A stretch of DNA of 64,000 nucleotides from Eudorina sp. 2006-703-Eu-15 (taxonomy: Eukaryota; Chlorophyta; Chlorophyceae; Chlamydomonadales; Volvocaceae). Below, piece after piece: positions 47,161 to 60,437 of the stretch. The stretch spans positions 1 through 64,000 of the forward strand of contig BDSI01000026.1 in NCBI GenBank assembly GCA_003117195.1. The letters are read 5' to 3'. The position numbers and the translations under genes were made by a program. The notes under the pieces were generated by a model. It worked only from the letters and a program-made list of their open reading frames with translations. It was not told the origin of the DNA and made no database searches. The first letter of the stretch is position 1, and each line of letters begins with the position of its first letter.

Positions 47161-48284
47161 TCAAGAGCTCGCCTGCTTCTTCTTCGCAATGTTAACGGCC
47201 TCCCGCTTGAGCACAGTGAGCAGCGTCTGAGAGCTCTCCAAGATCTTCAGATACGCGGCCTCCGTCTCGCTGATCACCTTGTCGTACTCATTCTTGGTCT
47301 CCGTCTGTAGTCAGTGGGCACAATGGGCACCAGGATAGTGCTTGCGGATACCTTGAAAAGTACGACAAACAGTGTTCACTTCATAACTGACAAAAGCAAT
47401 GCCTCTTAAGACACGACCCGAGCCGGGAGAGCCGCCTTACCTGAGGAGCAGCACTTGGAATGATTGTCTGGGTTTAAACCCGCAACCCACCCAGGAATCG
47501 TGTGTATCTCAAGGATAATCTTTCATGCACACCAACCTCTCGCAGCACGTCCAATGACACCAGAGCTCGCAGCGCAGTGGCGTCACCCGTTGGAAGCTCC
47601 CAGGGGAAACTTAAAGCACGCATGTTCGTGGTGCGCCGGAAGCATTACTGACCCAATACCCGCGAGGACCCAAACTGCCGGTGCCAAGCGCTTTTGGTTT
47701 GGTGCAGACTCGGCCTCGAAAGCCCCTCACCTAATTTGATCCTATGTATCAGCAATACCTCACACGTGCGAGCTGTTGGGTGTAACAACGCCAGTGCTTA
47801 AACGCTGCTCCTCGGGACTGTATGCACAAATGTGATACTATTCAAGGAAATGTCGCCGCTGAAGGCCAGCTGCCGCTCAGGCAAACACGGCAGCAGCTGC
47901 TGCTGAAGCTTCGGAAAGCCATGCGATTGTCTGAATATCCGCCCATGGGAAGAACCCTCAATCCAAAGGGCAGGGACTCCGTAAAATTGCACGCACCTTG
48001 CGGGCAATGGAGTCGTTGACTTGCGCCAAGCGCTTTGTAAGGATTTGAAGGTCCTGGGTGATCTTCGCCTTCTCTGCATCATCCTCTCGTAGCTGCTTCA
48101 TAATCTCCTCACGCTTCTCGCGCAAGTCCTCGATGCCTGCACCAAAACCCGAACAACAGCGACCGGCAGTGCCGCGGCGTTCAGCATTCCGTCAAAGATA
48201 GCTCATGTTGTCAAGCTTCATGTATAACCCACATTTAACAAGCTCGTTGTTGTGGTTCTGTAGAGCGGTGCCCTGGGCGGCCAT
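47161..48284 (-). CDS. DIP13: DIP13/SSNA1 microtubule and basal-body coiled-coil protein
   Basis: Three minus-strand exons (48284-48233, 48136-47997, 47304-47161) join in phase to give 111 aa. The protein starts [18 protein letters not shown], continues [15 protein letters not shown] and [20 protein letters not shown], and ends with [20 protein letters not shown] then [18 protein letters not shown]. The alignment to human SSNA1 (NA14) is nearly end to end, and the length equals that known for Chlamydomonas DIP13. The family forms a single long parallel coiled coil that self-assembles into fibrils. It binds or branches microtubules at centrioles, basal bodies and axonemes, and it is induced by deflagellation in Chlamydomonas. 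The start is fixed by the family's MxxQGxALQNxNNELV motif. Confidence 0.96.
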
Positions 48285-49134
48285 TCTCGCTTCGAAGGCG
48301 CGAAGACTTTCAAGGGCAAGGGAACAGAGTCAATGCTATGTCTGCTATGTGAGATGTAAGAGGTTCTAATCTAGGTGTAGTATTGCGGATCCTTTCCGTC
48401 ATGTTTGGAGTTGTCCGGCAATGGTGCTGGTGTACTACCGTAAAATTGCATGACGGAGAGAGAGCATTACCGCCCATCGCCGGCTACATATCATGTCCAT
48501 CTGTTTTGGTATTGCGATATGGTAACTTGAACTGGTTACAGGATGTGCGTACAAGCGCAAAGGTGGTGAATGGTGGTGAATTCACTACGTGGCACCTGGG
48601 CTTCTCCTCGCTTTGCCCAAGACTATTGCGGTTAAGCTTAGTCTCTATTTCAAATAATGCACGAGATAATGTACCGTTCACAACGACCTTCAAGAAACTG
48701 CACCTGTCATGAAAATCTAAAGGAGAAGATTTTCATTTACCTAACTTGGTTGCAACAATGTGTGTCTGCTTTGTGGCAGGTAGGGGCAATCTGAATATGG
48801 GTGGCGACAGTTAACCTCTGTGGTTTACTAGTCCGGTGTGCACGGCAGAGCGTTTCAGTATGAAAACCTAGAAATTGTGCTGGCTAGATTGGCCCTATTA
48901 TGAGGTTGCAGGGCACCCCTCTGTCGGGAAGACCCCTGTGCAGGGCGCTGCTCAAGTACACGAGACCGTCTGTCCCCGGCCCCTTTATGGAGGGGACGGC
49001 CCTAGTCTTATCGCTATCATGTATTGGTACAATTAGTATAGCGGGGCCCCCACCCGGGCTTGCTGCCACGTCCACATTCTAAGCCGTCCTCGGTCTCGCC
49101 CCTCCTATCCATTGCGTTTCAACACTGTCCCCAG
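48285..49134. promoter_or_regulatory. Divergent promoter region, DIP13 and the membrane-protein gene
   Basis: These 850 bp separate DIP13 (minus) from the first supported exon of the next plus-strand gene. They contain the DIP13 promoter and probably the first exon of the other gene. An open frame 48900-49082 with a hydrophobic end (GTALVLSLSCIGTISIAG) may be that exon, but its phase does not join cleanly. Confidence 0.4.
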
Positions 49135-52100
49135 GTGTTGAGCACGCCATTATACGTGCACCGAAGATTCGCCGTGTCCACCGTGTCTTCCGTCTCCGTG
49201 GTTTGCACATTGTGCGGCGTGACATGCGTGCTCATGCGGCTGGAGGCCTGTCGACGGTACGCGTCCTGGCCGTCGGCTGAGGCGCAGACCCTCCCCTGGG
49301 GCCCCTGGCTGCTTCTGGTCGCGTGCCTCCTTGGGCCTCTCACCAGCGCCTTCCTCGTGGCTCGAGCGGGCAGCTGCACGGGTGCCGCCATCATGCTTTC
49401 AACGGTGCGTGTGTTAAACACGCCGGGGTGGACTCACGCTCGCGAGCGATCGGTAACGGCCGTACGTCCGGGCCCTGTGTTGTACTCTCGAGCTGCGCCG
49501 CCGGATCGGTCGGTGCGATACGGGGGCTCCGTGCAGCGTGCACTGATAGCCTGGAGGTCGCTCGTGCAGTTCAAGCCGTTCATGATCCACCGGCAAGCAA
49601 CGCGTTGGTGCATGTAATAACCCAAGCAAAGCCCGGTCATGCATTACCGACCTGTAGTAGGCAGGAAAGAGGAAAAGCACTGGCGGAGCAAGTAGGCAAA
49701 TATGCGGCCTTGTGCTCATACTAAGGCAGGAGCGCGAGTCAGGCAGGTGTTATCCTCTCACTCCCTGGCTTTTCGCGCTCATGCTTTCCTAGTAAGTGTA
49801 ACGTGTTCGGGCGGATTTGGGCGGGACTTTTGTTAATCGCATCTGCACACATTCCTAGACCCACAAACGCGCATAACTGATTTGGCTGGGTGGGATTCCT
49901 GACTGAACACATTTGGATGTGGATGTGTTCCTCTTGTCCTTCTTGAACCTGACAGGCAGCGTTCGGATGTCTGCTTGGGTTCCTGTTTCACGCTGCAGCG
50001 GCGCTGTATCACGGAAGACGGCCTCATAGGAGATCAGGGTGCCCAGAGAGACAGCAATGCCGGTCGCAGCGTTGCCAGAAGCAGGTGGCGGATGCCGACT
50101 ACGTTCCTATGCTCAATGGAGGGCATGCACGGCCGAGTGGCATTGATGCGGTTGTCGGCGTTGAAACGGGATCTGGGTCAAGCTCGGATCGGCCCCACGC
50201 GACCTGTGCCGTGGACGTTGGGAGCCGCGGGCTAGGTTTGGTGGGGAGCCGGAAGAGGTGAGGCATGGGTTACCTAACGACCCATTGGACCCATTGGCGA
50301 AATCCGCGATGTGGGTTTTGTGGTTTTGAGCCTAAACATTAGAACCTCGGTGACAGACGGACCTTCGCGCCACCGTTTGCAGTGTACGGCATGCGTGCGT
50401 TGGAGTTTGATGCTGTTCGGGCGTTTTTCCTTCTTGTGCCCAGGGCCCAGCGCAAGTCCTGCCGCAAAGCAACGTACTGCATCCAACTAAGTCGGCAACT
50501 TTTGCTGTTTGTCTCCTTTTCGGATCTCCCCTCCCCCGCTTTACACGTTGCCGCTAGTAGTATGCACGCATACGCCGAGGCCCTCCGCGCCGTACGTGGT
50601 CGCGGCCCGGCAGCGTACGACTCAGTTACGCCCAGTACGAGCATGTACATGTGCATACATGGCATGCAACCGGAGCAGCTGAGCTCAAGATGGCAATCGG
50701 AGCTGGAACGGCGCTTTGCGGAGCAGTGAGTGCCGTGCGACAATCGCGGGGTAGGGTCATGTGTTGCGAGACCACTGGGTCCATTATGCGCGACCCAAAT
50801 CGCGCCAACTGATATCGAGGAACTTTGACATTGCGATGAATGAATGAATGAACGTTACAGCGGACCCCAGAGGGATCACCGGTGTATACCAGGGCAAGCC
50901 CCAGCAGGCCCCACCGCCAAGGCGGCAGGACACCTCCACACCTCGACGCAGCACCCAAAAACACACCGGCCCATGACCCCACCCAGCCAGACACCGAAGC
51001 AAGCAGAGGCGCGCAGCGGGGCAACACTACCAAAGGGATAGGCACAGCAGAGGGCAGACTCCCCAGAGGTGGATAAAGCCAAGCACAAGGGAGGTCGTCC
51101 ACACAGGCACCCCATTACCCAGCTACCACCACCCCTCGAGGTCTTGGAAGACCCACGCCTGGCTCGTGACACTGCCCAGCGGCCGCTAGTGAGAGTAACC
51201 CGCATCAGAAGAAATACCTAGGCACAAGCAATAATATACCAACGGGAGCCCTGCCTCCTACCCCATCTGAGGGCAGGCCAGGTCAACTTGGGCCTCGGGT
51301 GGGTGAACCCGTATACAAACAGGTCGAGGACGGGGGCCCCGTGCCTCAGCCCTCATCAGGGGCAGGCCCCGTGCGATGCGTTCTTTTGGCAATAGGCACC
51401 CGGGCAGACTAGCATCTGATGGGCCTACGGCATCCGTACGACAGTGCAGCCCGCACTGCAGCTGCCCTTGCATCACGGCACCTGTGAATGCTGCCGCGCG
51501 CGCGCGCTTTGATCCGCAGGGGCTGGTGCCTTCTGAACGTCGCAGTCCGACGGGGCAGCACCCATCTCTCGCTGACGCTGGCGAGTCCCCGTGTCGCCCG
51601 GAAGGCGGCTGCAGAGGACGCAGCGGCTGGAGCTGCGGACAGGGCTGCTGTCGTGGACACAGGGGCGGCATCGTTCAGGAGGGGCGTGCCCAGCGGCGCG
51701 CTGCCTCGCGATGTGAACGGGCTCTTGAGAATGCTTACAGCGCCAGCTCTATATGGGGATGCGGGCCTGCTGGGCGGACCCGAGGAACTCATGCGGAGTC
51801 TGGGGATGCAAGCCGCGGACCTGACCCCAGGCCTCACACTCATAATACAGGTATATGGGCGGGTGTATGGGTGGAGGAGCGTAGACGTATGCGCCATGGT
51901 GAGCAGCGTAAAGTGAAAATGCGCCATGGTGAGCGCAGGCCGGGACCGGCGGCTGCACTGGTTCTATCAGGCCGTGCGCGCAAGTGGGTGTTGTGGCTGC
52001 CCCTGTCCCCTTCCCAGGAATTTCTTATGCCCCCGTCCCCGCGCCGTCCGTTCCCGTCCTCTCCCGGGGCATCTTCCTCTCCCCGAGCAGGCAGTGCTGG

Positions 52101-55100
52101 AGGACGGACGTTGCTGCAGGGTCCGATATGTGTGGCATCCGGACAGAGGCTGGGTGAGGCAGCCACCGGCGGTCAACGAGCGAGTCCCGGCCGCAAGCGA
52201 TTCGGCTCCCTCGGTTCCGATCCCAGTCCCTGACCCGGCCGCGGCAGCCCCCCATGCAAATGCCGGACCCGCATGCACCAGCAACGACTCGCTGGGAGGC
52301 GCCCTGTCGGATGCAGACCCGGGGGCTCACATAGATTCTCGTCATGGGCAGTGCAACACAGGGCCCGAGGCAAATCGGCCACGCAGCTTGGTTGCGACTG
52401 ATGTGGACGGGGAGACGGGCACGCTCAGTCCTGCGGGGTCAGCTGCCAGCGGCGACGGTACCGCCGATGGGCGCGCCTCTATGGACATTGTGGAGGCCTG
52501 CGCGCTCCACGCGCCCTGCGTGCTGCTGGGCGTGCCTGAGTGCCGGCCGCAAGACGGCGACGCAATTGGACGCGGCGGCGAGAGCGCCGCGGGCGGTGGC
52601 CTCACCTTGCAGCGCTACGAAGCGGAAGTTTGGATGGAGCTGCCGGCTCCGCAGGGAGTCCCGGCAGCGGCCGACCCATGGGACGTTGGCGGTGTCGTAT
52701 TTCGTGTCCGGCCCATGGGGTGGCGCTGCAATGAGGGAGAGCTCCGGGTGATCCAGTCTCTGATGCCCGGCAGCACGGACGCAAGTGCCCTTGATGCTCG
52801 CCGGCGGGCTTGGGCAGTAACAATATGGGGCGGCCTGCCGCCTTCAGTGGAGGACTCGACGGCCATGGCGCGAACCCAGCGGCCGGCATCGAACAGTGAC
52901 TTCGGCAGCGGGGCGGCCGGCTGCGGCGCGCCTTGGCTGGTAGACCTGAACGCGTGGCGCGGGGATGAGCTGCTAGCGTCTCGTGTGGCGCTGCTTGTTC
53001 CTCGCGCGTCGGCCGGCGCAACCTGCGGTTGGGTGACACAGCTCCAGGGGCTGCTGCAGGCGCATTCGGCGGACGTGGCGCAGCTGATCGTCGTGGATCT
53101 GGGGCTGCTGCTGTCGGGTGCGTTGCACGGCGACAGCGACGCAGACGAGCTGGCATCGGGATCGTGCGTGGCGGAGCCCACGGTTGATCAGGGGGCCTCG
53201 CATGCGGGCGAGGGGCGGTCCGCGGCGCCGCGGGGCCTCGCGGGCCTGCAGCGCAGCCGCCGACTGGTGTTGATGCTGGACCTGGGCTCGAACCTGCTGT
53301 CGCTGGTGCTACGGGTGAGGTCCTGGGGAGGAGGAGTTTAAGGCTTGGGAGAGCGTAGTGGCGCGTCGCGAGCGCCCACCGCCCAATGCCCCGGGCCTTT
53401 GATAAACAATGATCCATTTGCTTTCATTAGCAGCACGGAAACGTTTGCAAGGCTGTCCCGGCATGGATTGGGGCTGGACGAGCAGGCCGGGCAGTGGTAG
53501 TTCCGACCGCTTGTGACGTCCAAACGTTTGCCAGTTCGGTATGTCATGTGGTGTCGATTGCCAGAGCGCTCTCTCTTTTTACGCCGCCTCGCAGAACGCC
53601 TGCTGCGTGCTCGCGGAGATGCTGTGGCGCGCCCTGGAGCGGCTGGGTTACGGCGCAGAGGAGGTGCTGCTGCACAACTGTGGGCTGCCGAGCAGCATGC
53701 CGCTGCTACACGCTGCAGCTTCCTCGGGCGAGCAGCAGACGGTGGGTCCCACGCGAGCGTCCCCCACGTGAGCTTCCTCGGGGGGAGGGCATCGGGCCAA
53801 ATGCACATGCAAGACCAGGACTTTGAAAGTCATGACTTCCGACTTGGCCACTGAAGGCGCACGCCGCTGCCTGGGCCCAGGCGGTGCAGCACGCTCGCCC
53901 TGCTGCCATCTGCAGGAGCAGTGTTAGCAACTCCACCGTATATTTAGGGGCCCGTCGTATCTCGTATACTTATGGCCCGCATCTCTCGGTCTGCACCTGC
54001 CATCCGCCACAGGTGGCGCTGGTGCTCTCATGGTACGGCGCCGCAGGGCTTCCTGAGCCCTGGCTGCAGCCTATCCGAATCGACGACGGACCCGCAGTGC
54101 TGACGCCGCTCGTGCTCGCGTCCGCATCATCGCCCTCCGGAGATCTGCTGCGGTACATCCTCCGAAACCACCCCGAATCGGTTAGCGCCTGGCGCGTGCC
54201 GGTCAACGGCGTCAGCGGCAGGTCCGTCGCGGCGGCGGCGGGGATGTGGGCGGCTGTCGTGGAGGGCGACTTGCGCACTGCGATGGCGCCGGTCGCGGCC
54301 GCGGCAGCGGCCGCAAGGCAGCGCCTGGTGCTGCCAGATTGGCTCTGGCGCGCATGGGTGCACCTACAGGCGGCTTGCGCAGGAGGCGGGGCGGCGGATG
54401 GCGGCGCTCGAAGGGCTGCCAAGGTTGTGGCTGGGGCAGCAGTCTCAGTGGCTGGCGGACTCCCCGGCGGAGGGGCGTACACGAAGGCCGGTTGCAGCGG
54501 GAGGCCCGTGGCGGGCAAAGACGCAATGGCGGCATCCAGAAGCGCGGATCTGGATTTGGAAATGTGAGTATCGATCATTCGTAGGTGGTGTAGAAGATAA
54601 GGGCGGGAAGGGTGTGGGCGTAAGCGTGTGGGAAATGGAGTCGGCATCTTGATTCGGGTGTGCGGCCAAAGCCACGACTGAGAAATGGCCTTGCCTTACC
54701 TGATTGCCATATTACGAGTTGCAAAGTTTCAAAAGGTTGCGGTGCGTTTGTGACAGAAGGGGTTGGCCCATGCCTCCTACCTCTTGCAGTGCCATCCCAT
54801 CGGTTGCGATTGTCGAGTGGAGGTTACCTGCAAGCTGCGGATCAGCAACCCGCCTTTGACCAGCGGCTTCCGGCTTGCCGCGAGTTGAGTGCCTGCGCTG
54901 AGCTGTCTGACCGTGTGTTGGTGAACCGCCGCCGCTGAAGCGCTAATCAATTTCAGGGCTCCTATTCCACCCACCCGCGATCCCCCAGGTTCATCGCACG
55001 ACGCACTCGCACGCAAATGATAGCTTTCCAGCTGGTCGTCATCTTGCACCAATCGCTGGCGCAATTGAAGGTACGTGGAGGGGAGTGGCATTGGAGCTGG

Positions 55101-56414
55101 GAGGGGACTGGAGCACGGCCTGTACGTGATGCGCGAAGGGCCGAGGGGTCGTCGGTCTGACAGCTGTGGCAGGGCCGCATCGCTTGGCGCCGGCGGAGCC
55201 AGCAGACCGGTCATTGGTACAGATCATGAGGGCGCGTGGTACGGTACCTTCTGCAGCTCATTTCCCATTTGTGGAGTGCACATGTCTTGGTGTTGCATCG
55301 TGAACGGTGTCTACCGCTGGCCAGGGACCGCATACCCAGTCATATCAGGTGTATTCATCGGTGAAACGAGTGAAACGTGCGTGGCATGCAGGGGGCTCAG
55401 TTTCGTCTCAAGGCTAACTGTTTGCAATCTGTTCATTCGTGTAGAGTAATTGTCCCATGCCGTCAGAGCTCATTACCCCTGCGATTACCCCTGCGGGTGC
55501 TTGGTGGGCTCACTGCAGGCCATGATCGGCTCTTTCGAGGAGACGTGCCCTCTCGCCGCCGCCGCGGCTGCAGCAGCATCGCCCAGCGGCCTGGCCTGGC
55601 TGCGGGCGGCGCGCGCGACGGGTCGTTGCATGGCGGGTAGCTTGTGGTGGACGGGGTTGGAGCTGGCGTTGGTCGTGGTGATGGCGTCGCCGCTGGGGTT
55701 GCGCCACCACAAGCTGTGTTGCTCCTGGGCCGCGGTCAACCGGTGTTTATTCCAGGGTCTCGAGGGCATGTTGCTGCCGCCGGGGCACATGAGCGCGACC
55801 GGCAACCAGATGCGGGCGGCGCACGTGCTGTTCGTATTGGTGACGTCCTGCTGCTACCAGGTGCGAGGGGCCCCGGGGGCCGCATCACGTCCTGCTGCCT
55901 TCGCCGCCCGGGGTGAGACGGCGAGGTCAGGCGGACGGGGGGACTTGCAGCTCCAGGCTGCGGTGCGGTGCGGGCACGCGCTATGATGTGTTCTGTACTT
56001 GTGGCCTGGCGCTGCCCTGTGCCCAGCGTCCAACCCAAGGGGCAAGGGCGGCGGTCGCATCATTCCGCGCCGCACGCGAGCTGCGGCGCTGCTGAGCGCC
56101 ATGGCCGCGGAGTGCTTACGGGGTTCGGTGCCCTCGCCCTCGCTTCCGCCGAGCTTTCAGCCCGGCCTGAACCTTCCGTCCCGCAGGCGCCCTGCCGCGT
56201 GAACATCCTGCTTCGTCTGGCGGAGGGCGTTGGCGCAACGCGGATGTACATGAAGCACGGCGTCACGACGCGGGTGCAGGTGGCCGCAGTGCAAGCTATG
56301 GGCATGCAGGCGGTCGGCTGGCTGATAGGCGTAGCTCTGCGATGCCGCGCCCTGTCGGTGCTGCGGCGCCTGCAGCAGGTTCAACGGCAGGCAGACGCCG
56401 AGCCGGCCCACTAG
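49135..56414 (+). CDS. Large membrane protein with SPL-like middle region and ankyrin-like repeats, 5' end uncertain
   Basis: Ten in-phase exons (49135-49404, 49956-50038, 50636-50725, 51520-51850, 52091-53314, 53595-53741, 54013-54563, 54989-55070, 55519-55860, 56187-56414) encode at least 1115 aa; the first two exons are least certain. Exon 1 has two membrane segments (VSSVSVVCTLCGVTCVLM and WGPWLLLVACLLGPLTSAFL). The middle (IHGMQPEQLSSRWQSELERR, then GWCLLNVAV) follows the pattern of the region after the SBP domain in long plant SPL proteins. Next come ankyrin-like stretches SMPLLHAAASSGEQQ and VLTPLVLASASS. The C-terminus has further hydrophobic helices (AFQLVVILHQSL, LELALVVVMASPLGL, AAHVLFVLVTSCCY). 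No zinc-binding SBP domain is visible. The function is unknown; related large proteins seem to occur in volvocine algae. The exon chain is well supported from 50636 onward. Confidence 0.62.
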
Positions 56415-59310
56415 CGACAGGTTGAGGACGAGCTGCAAGCGAACTGGCGCGGCGCGGTCGCCACCACCTCGTCAAGGTATGATGTATGCGTTCTGTATGG
56501 CAGGAGGTATGTATGTGACATGAGGTTCAAGGATATGCAAGCGGCAGGACCGAGACTGAAGCTGCGCAGTCCATGATCTCCAGGGTGCTGTCTGTTTCGT
56601 TGTGGGGCTGTCTGTTTCGGAATGTCGATGTCGAAGGCGCCAGTCCGCCAGGGCGTGTGTACACCGCAGCTCAACGGGGCCAGCCTGCTCTCTGTCCGAC
56701 TGCCGAATTCCCGTGTACATAGTTTGCTCCGGCGTAACAGAAAGAACGCGTTGCGACATTCAACAACAGCGCATGAATGCAACGACGTGGCCTGGACGCC
56801 GGCACGGGAACAGAGGAACGTTTCCTTTCGAGGGGAGGGTGAGAATCAGATGATGCGGCATTTGCATGCATGTACGGTACCAGCAGTACGGCACAATGCG
56901 AGAGGCGCGACCGGCTTTGCAGTCAAACGGGCGGCCTCTTTGCCTTTCACGCATATGAGTGAGGGATGTCTGCGGTGCAGCAACGATTGCGTTCGTAAAA
57001 TTGCGATTATTACGACTCCTCACGTACGTGCTCTGCATACATTTGCCAGGACCGCTGCGGTTCTCGGACGAATGCGGTTGGGTGTTCTCTTAATCCGATT
57101 GTGCTTCCATTCTTGGCAATTTAGGAAGGGTACGTCAGGGTAATCTGCAGTCAGGGGTCCTCGAGGTGGTTCGCATGCGCTCGAGGTGGTTACCGCGGCA
57201 ATGGTGCCATCGCAGACTGTGCGTGCGATCCACAGTCTGAGGGAATCCACCGCCAGCCCGTGTATTTGGGCCAGCGAAGCCTGGCATGGCGCCGGGGTCA
57301 TACCATGCTGAGGTCGTTCGTTTGCTAATGGCGACGCAAGCGAAGTGTGTGCGGGCGGGGGGAGGTTTGAGTTGATTGTTCAACGTGCAGTGCCGCGGCA
57401 ACCAAAATGCCTGGCCGGAAGATGTGTGCTTGCGCTTGTGGTTGGATGAGACTTGCGCCTTAAGCCTTACAAGCCGCGCGCCGTCGCTGCTGCCGACGGT
57501 CGGCTTGCGGTCAACGATTGTGGTGACAGCGTTAATTATCTCTTGACAGCCGGTGACGGCTTGGCGGCGTGTGGGCATCGACCATCGAGGCAGGCGTGCA
57601 GGCCTCCCGTGGCGTCCCCCGCCACATGACGCCGAGAGGGGCCACTGGGAATGCACTGTTTCTGCATTAGTAGGCAACGCTGCTGAACCTTTGCAATGAT
57701 CACAGGGAAGTTCCTGATGTATGTTCAAGTAGGCATATCATGCGCGTTGCTGGGTTGCTCTTGGCCCGTCGATTCATCCGCATTTCTCCACAGGGGCCTG
57801 GTGGCTAGCCATCGCGGCCCTGCCCGCCCCCCAGCGGCGCGTTGACTCGGTGCGCCGCGTAGCATGGCTTGCTGCAGGCGGGCAACCAGGTAGGCTTTCG
57901 CCCGCAACGCTGCTGCGGACTGTGATGCATGGCGCATGGCTGGTGGCGGGCTGATTCGTTTACACGCTGTGTTCTTACCGTGTGGCATTAGTAACACACG
58001 ACATGGGTGGAGTACGGCACCGCTTCTGTGCAATCAGCACCGACCGCTTACACGTGGTGTGGCGTCCCGGCAAGATTGCTTGGCGGACATTTGTAGACGT
58101 CCCTATCCAGCTCCCGTACGGGGCCGTTGTGCAGTTGGGAACGGTGCACGATGTACGATACGGTAGATGATGCATCACGCAACGCTTCCCGCGCTCGCCG
58201 AGTCCCTTCCCTTGTGTTGTGAACTTGTGATGCATGCTGCTGAATGCTGTTGCGTGCGTCTCGCGACCGGCCCTGGTTGTGTGGGCCTGATTGCGATGTC
58301 GTAGCGTTTTGCTCTCGCCGTGAGGACGAGATATCGCGAGGATGACATGTATGTGTCCGTCGGTGGCAAGGCAACAGTGCATGTCATGCGGGGAGCGGAG
58401 CTACATCCGGGAATGAATCTCCAGTATGCTCTACACCTCTGTTCATGACCAGCCCAGAGGTATCACAGTTTAGTAGGCCTCAGAGCCGCTCGCATAGCTG
58501 CGTCGGTTGGCGTTGTCAGCAGGCTAGTTGGCTGTCGGGGTGATATGCTGATATCGTGCCGTTCGAGCTCACACGCAGTCCCTGATGACAGGACCGTGCG
58601 CCGAATCAGAATGGCGGGACACTGCGCCACACCATATAGGACAGAGCGTGCCCCACACTTTGCCGTAGACGCTGACAGAATGCGACCGAGGGATGTGCTG
58701 CAGCGCTTACGGTGACAGAAAGAACGAATAAATGTCAGCGGACCACACAGACAGGTCCACGAACCCCTGTTGTCCCCACCGAAGGGCGAGACATTCGAGG
58801 CTGCAGGGGCTTAGGTCCCAGACAGTCCCAGCCCTCCCCAACAGCGGGGCATGCTGCCGAAAAACGCCAGAGCGCTGCGACACAACCTGTGCAACCGGAT
58901 TATCCGGTCAGTAATAACGTACTGTAACATGATGTGCGCGGCTGCGTACCCCCCAACACCCACAAGCCGCTGCGTGCTGCAGTCCTCGCTTCCTACACAC
59001 AGCACCTGGCGCCAACGGTAAGGCATAAAGCACTGCTGTGCTGTGCACCAGGAGATCCTCATCTCTAGCGGTACATGTATTGAGACTTCAGGAATAGCAG
59101 GTCTGACCTGACGGCACCGCGTGCAGTAATCGACCGAATCTAACCGCCGTATACAGCAACGGTAAAAACGGCCAATGCAAATTGACTCAGTTGTCTCGAA
59201 CTCTCAATTTTGCTGTACAAGCTACTTGGTATTCGCTTAGTTATTGTCAATATGGTGCACCTAGTTGTTGTCTTAGATCTGCAGCTTTTGCATCCTCTGT
59301 AGGACGCAGC
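56415..59310. other. Intergenic region, no gene supported
   Basis: 2.9 kb between two plus-strand genes. Open frames such as 56622-57143 and, on the minus strand, 57728-57135 show no family resemblance and poor codon bias. It should hold the 3' UTR of the membrane-protein gene and the mTERF promoter. Confidence 0.5.
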
Positions 59311-60402
59311 ATGCACAGCTTTCCGCAGACTGCCAATGCAAATATTAAATTAAACAATCTTTCATCATTTTTTCCGAGACTTCCACCAAAGTGTCGGTTG
59401 CGTGTGGTTGTGGCGGGTGCGGGACCGGGACGCAGAGGCAGATCATCAAGAGAACAATTAGGATTCAATAAGCTCGATACTAAATACATCCCGGATGAGT
59501 TACGAAGACGGACCTCGCGGCCTTCGGTTGCGTCGTTCCGACAGTTTGAGGTGCTATGGCTTCGCCATCGCGAGGAGCTCCAGCTGGGAAAGCTGGCGGC
59601 AGCGAATGTTCTTGAAGAAGTCATGAAGGTGCCTATGCAGCTTGGCCACAACCCAAAACTCCACAGTGTCCTTGACCAACCGCGTGTCCATGAAATTGGA
59701 TCACCTCAAGCTTGCCCCACCTGTCGTCTCAATCCTCACCGCCCCTCCCTCCCCCGCCAGGGTCGCCTGCCGTGTGACGCCAACCTGCTCCGAGAGCGTG
59801 CCCGTCAGCTCCAACTCCTGGACCCTCTGGTGCCCCAACTAAGGCTGCGCCAACTTCTGTCGGCCTCCCCCCACACCCTCCTGGCGCACGATCCCCAGTT
59901 ACTGCTGTCCCGCGCGACGATCTTCGCGGCCCTGCTACCGATGTACGACACCACGCACGTGCTGATGACGGTGATGCCGCACCTGGGCCGAGACCCGCGG
60001 GTCACTGCGGCGAACTTCCTGGACCTTGATGATGTGTTTGGGCGGGCGTTCGGCGGCGCACGTGTGCCCCCCAGCGTCTTCGCGCACATCCTCAGAGCCC
60101 CCGGGGCGACGCTGATGCCGCCACCGCCGGTCACGACAGCCGCCGCAATGGTGACGGCGGCGGCGCCGCGCGAGAATACGACCGGGTCGCCAGGCCGGCA
60201 GGCGCACAGAGCCCCGGCTGAGGCTGGTGCTCCAGCAGCATCAGACGTCGAGTTGGGCGGCACGGCAGCGGCCACCAGTGGGCGCGGATATCCCGCAGCC
60301 CGACAGCGACAGCAGGAGCAGCAGCAGCCGCACCCCCAGCCGCCTCAACTGGGCCAGCGGCCGGTGGAGGCAGAGGGGAGCTCGGCCCAGCAGCAGCACA
60401 TT

Positions 60403-60437
<35 letters not shown>

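Noticed and set aside
48900..49082. First exon of the SPL-like membrane protein
   Set aside because: Hydrophobic and plausible, but none of its donor sites matches the phase needed at 49135.
52602..53417. 271-codon minus-strand Pro/Arg/Ala-rich frame
   Set aside because: Antisense to the 1224-bp exon 52091-53314. Its composition is typical of shadow frames in GC-rich DNA.
57135..57728. 197-codon minus-strand frame as a gene
   Set aside because: No recognisable domain, no splice-consistent partners and weak codon bias.
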